64,000 nucleotides of DNA from Umboniibacter marinipuniceus. Lineage in GTDB: Bacteria; Pseudomonadota; Gammaproteobacteria; Pseudomonadales; DSM-25080. This document shows, piece after piece, positions 56,341-64,000 of the stretch (positions are counted from its first letter, which is position 1; each line of letters opens with the position of its first letter). Both the position numbers and the translations under genes were made by a program. Where the stretch lies: NCBI RefSeq assembly GCF_003688415.1, contig NZ_REFJ01000002.1, positions 186,001 through 250,000 on the forward strand, written 5' to 3'. The notes beneath the pieces were generated by a model, which saw only the letters and a program-made list of their open reading frames with translations, was not told where the DNA came from and did no database searches.

Positions 56341-57091
56341 CGGCCAACAACGCACGATATCGCTGTAGCGTTGTTGCCAGTCCTTGCTCTAAGGATTCAA
56401 TAGTAAGAGCGTGACCAATACTGACTTCGCTGAGTTCAGGTAAGGACTTAAATAGGCGCATGTTTTCAAGATTCAGATCATGACCAGCGTTGATACCTAA
56501 GCCTAGCGAATGGGCGAATTCAGCACAGTGGGCATAGAGTGCGAAGCTGTCTTTGCCTGCTTGCTCTGATTCATTCCACGCATCGGCGAAGGGACCGGTG
56601 TAGAACTCAACTCTGTCAGCGCCGGTGCTTGGAACGCGCTGAAGCTGTTCGATGTCTGCATCCATGAAAAGTGAAACTCGGCACCCAAGCGCCTTGCAGA
56701 AGGCGATTTGTTGTTCGAGTGCAGTGTTATCCCCACTTAAATCGAATCCGTGGTCCGAGGTGAGCTGATCATCACTGTCTGGGACCAATGTGACTTGATG
56801 CGGCTTCGCGATGCGAACTAACTCGAGAAAGCCAGGGTAGCTACCCAGCGATTCTGCGTTGGGATTACCTTCGATATTGAATTCGATATTCGGGAATTCT
56901 GAGCAAAGCTGTGCCAGCGGAACGATGTCATCAGCGCGAATATGACGCTGATCAGGTCGGGGGTGAACCGTAATCCCTTGAGCGCCTAACTCAATACAGT
57001 TGCGGGCATAGCTGACTAAATCTGGATTGTTGCCTTCGCGCGAATTACGAATCAATGCTATTTTGTTGATGTTTACACTGAGTATAACCAT
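56333..57091 (-). CDS. pdxJ: Pyridoxine 5'-phosphate synthase, Bacteroidota-like type
   Basis: 252 residues. LSVNINKIALIRNSR, GITVHPRPDQRHIRADD, FNIEGNP and GINAGHDLNLENMRLF mark PdxJ, which condenses amino-acetone phosphate with deoxyxylulose phosphate. The SVNINKIA, FNIEGNP and NAGHDLN forms resemble the PdxJ I associate with Bacteroidota rather than E. coli (GVNIDHIA, LEMAVT, NAGHGLT). It is also not next to recO or acpS. Its start overlaps the end of the cyclophilin gene by 47 bases. Confidence 0.92.
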   Translation of the reverse strand: MVILSVNINKIALIRNSREGNNPDLVSYARNCIELGAQGITVHPRPDQRHIRADDIVPLAQLCSEFPNIEFNIEGNPNAESLGSYPGFLELVRIAKPHQVTLVPDSDDQLTSDHGFDLSGDNTALEQQIAFCKALGCRVSLFMDADIEQLQRVPSTGADRVEFYTGPFADAWNESEQAGKDSFALYAHCAEFAHSLGLGINAGHDLNLENMRLFKSLPELSEVSIGHALTIESLEQGLATTLQRYRALLADA

Positions 57092-57644
57092 GATTATCGC
57101 TCTCGATTTCCTTAATCCAAATTAGCCGAACAGGGTTGGCTGGTAAATGTTGATACGCTTCAAATTGGCGTACAGGTTCTTTTGCAATGGCATCAACTAC
57201 CGCCATTCCGCAGTCAACCTTAGCAAAGACAGTGTAGCCTAGGCTCTCCTCAGTAGGGTCTAGGTGAGGATTTGCTTTGAGGTTGATATAGAACTGAGAG
57301 TCGGCTGAGTCAGGATCGCTCCAGCGCGCCATCGCCAAGGTGCCACGGACGTTCTTAAGTCCATTACGACTCTCGTTCTCAATGGGGTCTCGCGTCTCAG
57401 GCTCTTCTAGCACGGTGTTGACGCCGCCCGTTTGAATCATAAAGTCATCAATGACGCGGTGAAAAATGAGGTGCTTGTAGAAGTCGTCGGCTACGTAGGT
57501 AGCGAAGTTTTCAGTTGTAAGCGGGGCTTGCTGATCATAGGTCTCAATGTAGATCGTACCGAGATCAGTAAACATCTCGTAATGTTTTGCATGCAGGGTG
57601 CTAGCGTGTAGCAGTGCCAACACGAGGAGAGCAGAGCGTAACAT
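57045..57644 (-). CDS. Exported cyclophilin-type peptidyl-prolyl isomerase
   Basis: 199 residues. [19 protein letters not shown] is a signal peptide, so the enzyme is periplasmic. FHRVIDDFMIQTGG, ARWSDPDSADSQFYINL and LGYTVFAKVDCGMAVVDAI are cyclophilin motifs. Catalyses proline isomerisation during folding. It starts one base into the yciI stop region, and its C-terminal tail overlaps pdxJ. Confidence 0.93.
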   Translation of the reverse strand: MLRSALLVLALLHASTLHAKHYEMFTDLGTIYIETYDQQAPLTTENFATYVADDFYKHLIFHRVIDDFMIQTGGVNTVLEEPETRDPIENESRNGLKNVRGTLAMARWSDPDSADSQFYINLKANPHLDPTEESLGYTVFAKVDCGMAVVDAIAKEPVRQFEAYQHLPANPVRLIWIKEIESDNHGYTQCKHQQNSIDS

Positions 57645-57943
57645 TACGGCAGCACTACCTTGTAAGGTTTAACGATGACGCGCTCGTAGACCCCTGCGCT
57701 AACGTATGGATCTGCATCGGCCCACGCTTGTGCGGCGACTAGACTTTCAAATTCAGCCACCACAAGTGATCCGCTAAATCCCGCTTCGCCTGGGTCGTCA
57801 CTGTCAATGGCAGGGTGGGGGCCAGCGACAAGCAGTTTACCTTGGTCTTTAAGCGCTAGCAGTCGTTCGATATGCGCCGGGCGTGCGTCCTGGCGAAGCT
57901 CCAGGCTGTTAGGCACGTCCTGTGAAATAATGGCGTAATACAT
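57644..57943 (-). CDS. yciI: YciI-family protein
   Basis: 99 residues with a ferredoxin-like fold. [20 protein letters not shown] and [20 protein letters not shown] match YciI, including the conserved His-Asp pair. Biochemical function unsettled. Sits directly after yciB, as in enterobacteria. Confidence 0.9.
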   Translation of the reverse strand: MYYAIISQDVPNSLELRQDARPAHIERLLALKDQGKLLVAGPHPAIDSDDPGEAGFSGSLVVAEFESLVAAQAWADADPYVSAGVYERVIVKPYKVVLP

Positions 57944-57949
57944 GATTGG

Positions 57950-58534
57950 TTAATCCTTAGAATTCTCTTCTTTTAAAGCTGGAAGCAAAATAGCAGCGGT
58001 GATGGCCATAATAACAACACTAAAGCCAATTGAACTATAGAACTTAAAGCTTACCCACGTGGCTTCGCTGAAATTGTAAGCGACGATTAGATTTAGGGCG
58101 CCAACGAAGCCCAAATAAATGATCCACGTCCATTCCAGCTTGGACCATACAATATTGGGTAATGATAATTGCGTTTGCATAGCCAGCTTGAGCCAAGAGC
58201 GACGCCCCATAAATTTTGGCACCAAGATTCCCAGCGCTAGCGCCCAATTTACTAAGGTTGGCTTCCACTGAATAAATTCAGCGCTGCGTAATAACAGAGT
58301 AACGGAGCCAAGAATCAGAATGGCCGCGGTGGTCCAGAAGGTACGTTTGTCTACTTTGCGGGTAGTTAGCAAATCAACCAGCAAGAAGGCCACTGAACTG
58401 ATCATGAGCGCCCACGTGGCTGAATAGATGCCATCAAAGGTATAGCTGACGTTGAATAGACTGATGGTCTGGCCATCCGCCTGATAAACGAGAAAAAAAA
58501 GAACTAGCGGGATAAATTCAAAAAGTTGTTTCAT
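57950..58534 (-). CDS. yciB: Inner membrane protein YciB
   Basis: 194 residues from ATG 58534, five to six membrane helices. MKQLFEFIPLVLFFLVYQ, WKPTLVNWALALGILVPKF and LEWTWIIYLGFVGALNLIVA (partial) are characteristic. YciB (also called septation protein A) affects envelope synthesis and cell length in E. coli. First gene of the minus-strand operon ending at 55088. Confidence 0.95.
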   Translation of the reverse strand: MKQLFEFIPLVLFFLVYQADGQTISLFNVSYTFDGIYSATWALMISSVAFLLVDLLTTRKVDKRTFWTTAAILILGSVTLLLRSAEFIQWKPTLVNWALALGILVPKFMGRRSWLKLAMQTQLSLPNIVWSKLEWTWIIYLGFVGALNLIVAYNFSEATWVSFKFYSSIGFSVVIMAITAAILLPALKEENSKD

Positions 58535-58598
58535 TGCACACACATCGACAATTTAGGATTGTGCCATCATAATGAAGAGAAATGATTAAGTCACCTAC

Positions 58599-59459
58599 AT
58601 GAAACACGCAATCAATACTTGGGATTTCCACTTCCATTCGAATTTGTCGGATGGCGCGCACTCGCCTGAAGAATTAGCTGATTTCTGCGTTGCCGCGGGC
58701 CTCACTGCAGCGGCCCTCACGGATCATGATACCACTGCCGGAATTTCACGCTTTCGTGCGGCCGCCGCGGATCGATTCCGAGTTATTAGCGGGATCGAGT
58801 TTTCATCGCGATGGCAGCGACAGAATATTCATGTTGTTGGTCTGGGATTCGATGTCAATCACGCCGCAATCATTGAAATGATCGAACTCCAAACGCAACT
58901 TCGCAATGAGCGTAATAGTAAGATTGCTAAACGATTAGCGAAGCTCGTAGCGGGTGAACCCGATATTCTCGCGCTCGCTCAGGCGCACTCGGGTGAAGGG
59001 CAACTGTGTCGGCCTCATTTTGCGCAAGTGATGGTTGATCTTGGTTTAGCCAATGACACTGGCCGAGTATTCGACCGTTGGTTAGGGAATGGTAAACCTG
59101 CCGCGGCTAGTATCGAATGGCCGGATATTAGCGCAGTGGTTGCAGCAATTGCCTCGGCAGGCGGATTGGCAGTGATAGCACACCCCATGCATTACAAGAT
59201 GACGCGGAGTAAGCTTGAGTCATTAATGGCTGATTTTGCCGAATATGGCGGGCACGCCGTCGAAGTTGCCACCCCTGATCTACAATTAAACGGTGTTCAG
59301 TCGCTGATTGATCGGGCGGCGAAGTACGGGCTGATCGCCTCTGGCGGCAGTGACTTTCACAATAGTTCTTGGGGTGGCCGCGGCGTAGGAAAATTTCCGC
59401 AGTTACCAGAAAATACGGCAAGTGTTGTATCTGCCCTTGTAGCAGGAGAAGCATTATGA
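58599..59459 (+). CDS. rnm: PHP-domain exonuclease RNase AM (YciV/TrpH)
   Basis: 286 residues. PHP metal ligands in DFHFHSNLSDG, LTDHDT, ISGIEFSS, AHPMHYK and GSDFHN. E. coli RNase AM matures the 5' ends of 5S and 23S rRNA and degrades 3',5'-pAp. Its stop overlaps the yciO start (ATGA), a typical pairing. Confidence 0.9.
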   Translation: MKHAINTWDFHFHSNLSDGAHSPEELADFCVAAGLTAAALTDHDTTAGISRFRAAAADRFRVISGIEFSSRWQRQNIHVVGLGFDVNHAAIIEMIELQTQLRNERNSKIAKRLAKLVAGEPDILALAQAHSGEGQLCRPHFAQVMVDLGLANDTGRVFDRWLGNGKPAAASIEWPDISAVVAAIASAGGLAVIAHPMHYKMTRSKLESLMADFAEYGGHAVEVATPDLQLNGVQSLIDRAAKYGLIASGGSDFHNSSWGGRGVGKFPQLPENTASVVSALVAGEAL

Positions 59460-60091
59460 GTCAGTTTTTCCAGATTCACCCCGAAAACCCTCAGCTACGG
59501 CTAATTCGCCAAGCTGTAACCATCATGCGTGACGGAGGTGTCATTGCCTACCCAACGGATTCGGGCTACGCGCTAGGCTGTATGTTGGGACGAAAGCGAG
59601 CGATTGAGCGAATTCGCCGAATTCGTCGTTTGGATAGCAAGCATCCGTTGAGTTTGGTTTGTGGCGATTTATCATCCGTTGGCGTGTATGCCAAAGTTGA
59701 TAACACCGATTACCGGATGCTGAAAGCGGCAATGCCGGGTGCCTTTACCTTTATTCTTAACGCAACCACAGAAGTCCCACGGCAGATGATGCACCCAAAA
59801 CGACGCACCATTGGTATTAGAGTGCCTAACAACGCGATCACTCAAGCGCTATTACTGGAGTTGGGTGAGCCTATTATTAGCACTACCATGATTCCACCGA
59901 ATGAGCATGACGCGCTGTTCGATCCGATTGAAATTCGCGAGCGCTGGGAACACGAACTGGACTTGATCGTTGACGGCGGGTCTGTTCCTCCAGAGGAGAC
60001 CACGGTGATCGATCTGACTTCCCACGTACCTGAACTGGTTCGTAAAGGGGCCGGCGACTGGACGCCATTTTTCGCTGACGAACCCGCGTAA
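59456..60091 (+). CDS. yciO: Sua5/YciO/YrdC family protein YciO
   Basis: 211 residues from ATG 59456. GGVIAYPTDSGYALGC, KHPLSLVC, PGAFTFILNAT and RRTIGIRVPNN fit YciO more than TsaC. Family members make threonylcarbamoyl-AMP for tRNA t6A; YciO has weak activity and an uncertain role. One base separates it from the longer scpA frame. Confidence 0.9.
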   Translation: MSQFFQIHPENPQLRLIRQAVTIMRDGGVIAYPTDSGYALGCMLGRKRAIERIRRIRRLDSKHPLSLVCGDLSSVGVYAKVDNTDYRMLKAAMPGAFTFILNATTEVPRQMMHPKRRTIGIRVPNNAITQALLLELGEPIISTTMIPPNEHDALFDPIEIRERWEHELDLIVDGGSVPPEETTVIDLTSHVPELVRKGAGDWTPFFADEPA

Positions 60092-60131
60092 AATGGGTAC
60101 ACTGGTGAATAACTCAACGGAGGGGGCGGGC

Positions 60132-60935
60132 ATGGACAACGAAACTGATGACGGTGTGATCGTCGCAGGCGCGGCCGTGACTGAGCTGCCAAAGGACCTA
60201 TTTATCCCCCCCGATGCACTGAAGGTCATTCTGGAGTCGTTTCAGGGACCGCTGGATCTGCTGCTTTACCTAATTCGTAAGCAAAATATCGACATCCTCG
60301 ATATCAACGTTGCTGAGATTACTCGCCAATACATGGCTTACATCGACATGATGCACAGTCTGGAGCTTGAACTAGCGTCGGAGTACTTAGTCATGGCTGC
60401 AACGCTTGCAGAGATCAAGTCTCGCATGCTGCTGCCGCGCAGTGCCGAATACGACGAGGACGAAGAAGATCCTCGTGCAGCGTTGATCAGACGCCTTCAG
60501 GAGTATGAGCGTTTCAAGGCGGCGGCACTGCGGATTGATAACCTACCCAGAGTTGGTCGTGATATTTATCTCGCCGAGCCAGCAAGCTATGAACCTATTG
60601 TTGAACGCTCACATCCTGATGTTTACCTCGGCGAATTAAGCCTGGCATTTGCCGAGGCGCTAAAGCGAGCGAGTATGTTTGAATCTCACCAGGTTGCGAG
60701 AGAGCAACTGAGCACCCGGGAACGTATGTCTCAGATTCTTGACCGGCTTGCGGGTAGAACAGAATTATCGAGATTTAGTGAGTTGTTCGATGCACGAGAG
60801 GGTCGGCAAGGTGTAGTCGTCACCTTCTTAGCAATTATGGAGCTAATCAAAGAATCGCTACTGGACATTGTGCAGTCTGAACAATTTGGAGAAATTCGCG
60901 TTAAGCGTCGTGAGGAGGTGGCTTTTAATGGATAA
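60132..60935 (+). CDS. scpA: Segregation and condensation protein A
   Basis: 267 residues from ATG 60132, chosen for GGAGGGGG upstream; ATG 60093 would add 13 residues. ESFQGPLDLLLYLIRKQNIDILDINVAEITRQY (partial) is the kleisin N-terminal domain, and YLVMAATLAEIKSRMLLP follows. The C-terminal winged helix binds the SMC head. Bridges SMC and ScpB in chromosome condensation. Overlaps scpB by 8 bases. Confidence 0.93.
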   Translation: MDNETDDGVIVAGAAVTELPKDLFIPPDALKVILESFQGPLDLLLYLIRKQNIDILDINVAEITRQYMAYIDMMHSLELELASEYLVMAATLAEIKSRMLLPRSAEYDEDEEDPRAALIRRLQEYERFKAAALRIDNLPRVGRDIYLAEPASYEPIVERSHPDVYLGELSLAFAEALKRASMFESHQVAREQLSTRERMSQILDRLAGRTELSRFSELFDAREGRQGVVVTFLAIMELIKESLLDIVQSEQFGEIRVKRREEVAFNG

Positions 60936-61548
60936 AATAACCCGTGCTAATATCGTTGAAGCGCTGATCTTTACTTCAGATGAGCCGGTAAGCAAAGAGC
61001 GAATGAAGCGCATTTTCGCCGATGCGCCACCTACTTCGGCAGAGCTCGATGAATGTTTAGCCATGATTGCTGAAAGGCAGTGCGGTGGAGTGCAGCTTCA
61101 ACGGGTAGCAAGTGGTTGGCGATTCGCCGCTATAGAGCAGGCCATCCCCTATCTTTCAACTCAGCATGAAGACCGGCCACAAAAATATTCACGAGCAATG
61201 CTGGAAACTCTGGCGCTAATAGCGTATAAGCAGCCCCTCACACGGGGTGAGATTGAAGATGTTCGCGGTGTAGCAGTAAGTTCGCACATCATGCGAACGC
61301 TGAGCGAACGTGGGTGGGTGAAAGTAGTAGGTCATAAAGAAGTACCTGGAAGGCCTTCACTTTATGCCACAACGCCTGCTTTTTTGGATTATTTCAACCT
61401 GAGATCATTAAGTGAGCTACCTTCATTAGATGAGCTGCGTGATTTAGAGGAAATCGGCCGCGATGTATTTAGCAGCGCCGAGAGTACGGATGATTATACT
61501 AGCGTAACGCACGAGAGTGATGATTACGCCCTAAACGAGGAAAACTAA
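60928..61548 (+). CDS. scpB: Segregation and condensation protein B
   Basis: 206 residues from ATG 60928 behind GAGGAGG. Two winged helices: NIVEALIFTSDEPVSKERM and SRAMLETLALIAYKQPLTRG, with GRPSLYATTPAFLDYF at the end. Dimer that binds ScpA. An acidic tail of about 30 residues ends the protein. Confidence 0.93.
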   Translation: MDKITRANIVEALIFTSDEPVSKERMKRIFADAPPTSAELDECLAMIAERQCGGVQLQRVASGWRFAAIEQAIPYLSTQHEDRPQKYSRAMLETLALIAYKQPLTRGEIEDVRGVAVSSHIMRTLSERGWVKVVGHKEVPGRPSLYATTPAFLDYFNLRSLSELPSLDELRDLEEIGRDVFSSAESTDDYTSVTHESDDYALNEEN

Positions 61549-61553
61549 GCCAG

Positions 61554-62396
61554 ATGAGTAATGGCGAGAAGATTCAAAAGGCACTTGCTGCAAGCGGTGT
61601 CGCGTCACGACGTGAGGTCGAACGCATGATTGCTGACGGTAAGATTACTGTCGATGGCGAACAGGCTCACGTAGGAATGCGCATTAGTGGTACCGAGCGT
61701 ATCGAAGTTGAAGGAAAACGAGTTCGTCTAGCAACGTTGGATCGACGCAGAGTTATTCTCTATCACAAACGTGAAGGCGAGGTGTGTACACGTAAAGACC
61801 CTGAGGGTCGTCCAACCGTATTTGCCAATCTCCCGTCTATTAATGGCGAGCGCTGGATTAGCGTGGGGCGCTTGGACATTAATACAAGCGGACTATTGTT
61901 ATTTACGAATGATGGGGAGCTTGCCAACCGGTTGATGCACCCACGATATAACATGGATCGTGAGTACGCTGTTCGTGTTCACGGCGATGTGACCGATGAA
62001 ATGCTCGGCCGTTTGAAGGAGGGTGTTTGGCTTGAAGATGGGATGGCCAAGTTCACTGATATCCGCAAAGGTAATAACGAGACCGAGGGGCGCAACAGTT
62101 GGTTCTACTGCGCACTGCTAGAGGGGCGAAATCGCGAGGTTCGTCGTCTTTGGGAGTCTCAGGAAGTTGAAGTAAGTAGATTGAAGAGGGTGCGCTACGG
62201 GCCCGTGTTCATTCCTTCTCACCTCACACAAGGCTCTTGGTTGGAGCTACCGCCACAGGATGTTTCCGTGTTGCTTCGCGAAGTGGAATTGCACGGTGAG
62301 AAACACAAGTTGACCCCCGATCAGCTGGCGCAATTCAAACGTCAGAATACACGCTTGCGTCGTAAGGCCGAGCGCAGTAAAAAGCCGAAGCGCTAA
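61554..62396 (+). CDS. rluB: 23S rRNA pseudouridine(2605) synthase RluB
   Basis: 280 residues. S4 domain at the start (KIQKALAASGVASRREVERM), then the pseudouridine synthase domain with GRLDINTSGLL (105-115, catalytic D108), HPRYNMDREYAVRV and EGRNREVRRLW. Basic C-terminal tail. The scpA-scpB-rluB order is common. Confidence 0.95.
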   Translation: MSNGEKIQKALAASGVASRREVERMIADGKITVDGEQAHVGMRISGTERIEVEGKRVRLATLDRRRVILYHKREGEVCTRKDPEGRPTVFANLPSINGERWISVGRLDINTSGLLLFTNDGELANRLMHPRYNMDREYAVRVHGDVTDEMLGRLKEGVWLEDGMAKFTDIRKGNNETEGRNSWFYCALLEGRNREVRRLWESQEVEVSRLKRVRYGPVFIPSHLTQGSWLELPPQDVSVLLREVELHGEKHKLTPDQLAQFKRQNTRLRRKAERSKKPKR

Positions 62397-62460
62397 AGCA
62401 CAGCAAATTGGCTAATCGCTAGGGTTCAAGCTAAGTGTTGAATATCTAACGGTTGATATA

Positions 62461-62491
62461 AAAAAAGCGAGCTAGTTAGCTCGCTTTTTTT
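62461..62491. terminator. Bidirectional terminator between rluB and yciK
   Basis: GCGAGCTA-GT-TAGCTCGC (62467-62484) is an inverted repeat, with A residues before it and seven T residues after it. It serves the convergent rluB and yciK transcripts. Confidence 0.9.
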
Positions 62492-62512
62492 ATGGCTGAA
62501 CACTAAGTGTAC

Positions 62513-63262
62513 TCAGTAGCTTAGCTGTTCACCTGACACGCCAATGCTGTCGTCACTTAGCAAGTAGAGGTACCACGGCATTAATTCCTCGGCACTTTTC
62601 ACTGCAGCAGGGTTTTCAGCGGGGTAGGCGCCGGCACGCATCGCGGTGCGCGTTGCGCCGGGATTGAAGGTGTTGCAGCGAACGTTGGAGATGCCATCAA
62701 GCTCGTCAGCAAGGGTTAAGGCTAGGCCCTCGGTAGCAAATTTCGAAACGCCGTAAGCACCCCAGTGTGCGCGGGCGGTTCTGCCAACACTTGAAGAGGT
62801 GAATACCATTGAGCTATGAGCCGGAATTTCAAGTAGCGGCAACATGGCCTTGCTGAGTAAAAATGCGGCATTGACGTTGACCTGCATAACACGTTGCCAG
62901 GTGTCGGCAGGGTAGCTAGCAATAGGTGAGCGCCTACCCAGTAGTGAGGCGTTATGAACAAGGCCGTCCAGGCGGCCGTATTCAGTTTCTATGGCTGCTG
63001 CTAGGGTGTTGTAGTCGTCTTCGCTAGCGCCGCTTAAATCGAACGCTAGGATGGCAGGCTCTGGAGCGCCCAGTGCGCAAATTTCGTCATAGGTGTTCGC
63101 GAGCTTTGCGGTGGTTCTGCCAAGTAGCAGCACGGTTGCACCATGTTTTGCGGCGGTAATGCTTAAGGTTTTACCAATACCATCGCCCGCACCCGTGATT
63201 AGGATAACGCGATCTTTAAGGCAGTCTTTTGATGCTTGATAGTTTGGGATAGGTGTTGTCAT
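62513..63262 (-). CDS. yciK: SDR-family oxidoreductase YciK
   Basis: 249 residues. TGAGDGIGKT binds the nucleotide, HNASLLG follows strand 4, and the active-site set is SSSVGR with YGVSK. WQRVMQVNVNAAFLLSKAMLP and NPGATRTAMRA match YciK. Substrate not established. Its ATG overlaps the ubiG stop by one base, so it is probably co-translated with ubiG. Confidence 0.92.
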   Translation of the reverse strand: MTTPIPNYQASKDCLKDRVILITGAGDGIGKTLSITAAKHGATVLLLGRTTAKLANTYDEICALGAPEPAILAFDLSGASEDDYNTLAAAIETEYGRLDGLVHNASLLGRRSPIASYPADTWQRVMQVNVNAAFLLSKAMLPLLEIPAHSSMVFTSSSVGRTARAHWGAYGVSKFATEGLALTLADELDGISNVRCNTFNPGATRTAMRAGAYPAENPAAVKSAEELMPWYLYLLSDDSIGVSGEQLSY

Positions 63263-63978
63263 TAGGATTCAGGTCGCTTCGTGTGGAACATATAGTTTAC
63301 ATCAAGATCATTCGCATTCAGTTTGTACTGCTTGGTGAATGGGTTATAAGTGAGCCCAGTGCTGTCCACCAGTTGTAGGCCGGCATCGCGAATAGCGCTC
63401 GCAAGTTCGGAAGGTTTGATGAACTTGCTGTACTCGTGGGTACCTTTAGGAAGCATTTGCAGTAAGTACTCGGCGCCGAGGATGGCAAAGGCATAGGATT
63501 TTGGATTGCGATTGAGTGTGGAGAAAAACACTTGGCCGCCCGGCTTTACGAGCTTAGCGCAGGCGCGAACAATAGAGGCTGGATCCGGAACGTGCTCAAG
63601 CATTTCCATGCACGTGACCACGTCGAAGCTAGCTGGCGCTTCGTCGGCGAGTTCTTCAACGGGTACTTGGCGATACTCAATCGTCAGTCCAGACTCAAGG
63701 GCGTGTAACTTAGCAACGCTGAGTGGCGCCTCACCCATGTCAATCCCGGTGCTGACACTACCGCGTTGGACGCAGGCCTCGGTAAGTAAGCCACCGCCGC
63801 AGCCCACATCTAGATGGCGCTTGCCGGGGAGATTGGAACGCTCATCAATATAGTTAGCGCGCAGCGGGTTGATCTGATGTAACGGTTTAAATTCGCTATT
63901 TGGATCCCACCATTTATGGGCGAGCTGCTCAAATTTCGCAATTTCACTAGGGTCGACATTCGGCGGTGTTTTTTCCAC
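63262..63978 (-). CDS. ubiG: Ubiquinone biosynthesis O-methyltransferase
   Basis: 238 residues from GTG 63978 behind [21 protein letters not shown] is the SAM site; [19 protein letters not shown] at the start and [14 protein letters not shown] are UbiG hallmarks. It performs both O-methylations of ubiquinone synthesis. The start is complete, 22 bases from the window end. Confidence 0.96.
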   Translation of the reverse strand: MEKTPPNVDPSEIAKFEQLAHKWWDPNSEFKPLHQINPLRANYIDERSNLPGKRHLDVGCGGGLLTEACVQRGSVSTGIDMGEAPLSVAKLHALESGLTIEYRQVPVEELADEAPASFDVVTCMEMLEHVPDPASIVRACAKLVKPGGQVFFSTLNRNPKSYAFAILGAEYLLQMLPKGTHEYSKFIKPSELASAIRDAGLQLVDSTGLTYNPFTKQYKLNANDLDVNYMFHTKRPES

Positions 63979-64000
63979 GCGTCTTTCCTCTTTTCAAAGT

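Overview
The window is a gene-dense chromosomal segment, about half G+C by eye, from a gammaproteobacterium. It carries gammaproteobacterial core genes throughout (smrA, rmf, rlmKL, lolCDE, lpxK, kdsB, uvrY-uvrC, yciB/yciO/yciK, ubiG). A complete Na+-translocating NADH:quinone reductase operon fits a marine or salt-adapted aerobe. From memory, two stretches follow Pseudomonas aeruginosa gene order: topA - small genes - lexA - psrA - csiV - mfd - gap - nqrABCDEF - apbE - sthA - lolCDE - comEC - exbBD - lpxK - kdsB - ptp - murB, and gacA/uvrY - uvrC - pgsA - tRNA-Gly/Cys/Leu. I therefore place it near the Pseudomonadales/Cellvibrionales group without naming a genus. No prophage, insertion sequence, integrase, CRISPR array or defence system was seen.

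Layout. 1-10.1 kb: 3' end of pepN, smrA, NAD-glutamate dehydrogenase, pyrD, a divergent rmf/rlmKL pair (rmf is only 59 codons) and a glutaredoxin-like gene. 10.1-17.8 kb: tatD and a universal stress protein; a membrane-anchored unknown, topA and two small unknown genes; lexA and psrA back to back with their control sites readable between them; hpt and a CspD-like gene. 17.8-24.1 kb: csiV and mfd, then gap. 24.3-32.8 kb: nqrABCDEF-apbE-nqrM and sthA. 32.8-44.6 kb: a GDPD-family phosphodiesterase, the lipoprotein exporter LolCDE, a 21-bp tandem repeat array, a DUF2062 protein, an FMN-binding protein start-to-start with comEC, then a cell-envelope run exbB-exbD-lpxK-kdsB-ptp-murB.

44.6-48.7 kb: uvrY-uvrC-pgsA, three tRNA genes and a MAPEG protein. 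48.9-55 kb: hrpB, tesB, a TetR regulator and a PLP-dependent basic amino acid decarboxylase. 55-58.6 kb (minus strand): yciB-yciI-cyclophilin-pdxJ-DUF2520-thioesterase, where pdxJ is of the type I associate with Bacteroidota. 58.6-62.4 kb: rnm, yciO, scpA, scpB, rluB. 62.5-64 kb (minus strand): ubiG and yciK.

Functional threads are Na+-linked respiration and its cofactor insertion (Nqr, ApbE, NqrM), envelope assembly (Lol, LpxK, KdsB, MurB, CsiV), SOS and repair (LexA, Mfd, UvrC), chromosome handling (TopA, ScpAB) and ribosome maintenance (RMF, RlmKL, RluB, SmrA). I found no clearly new multi-gene system. The items most worth a second look are the 21-bp repeat array after lolE, the lysine/alanine-rich tail on ExbB, the atypical pdxJ with its operon partners, the TopA zinc finger lacking one cysteine, and several perfect palindromes in 5' regions.
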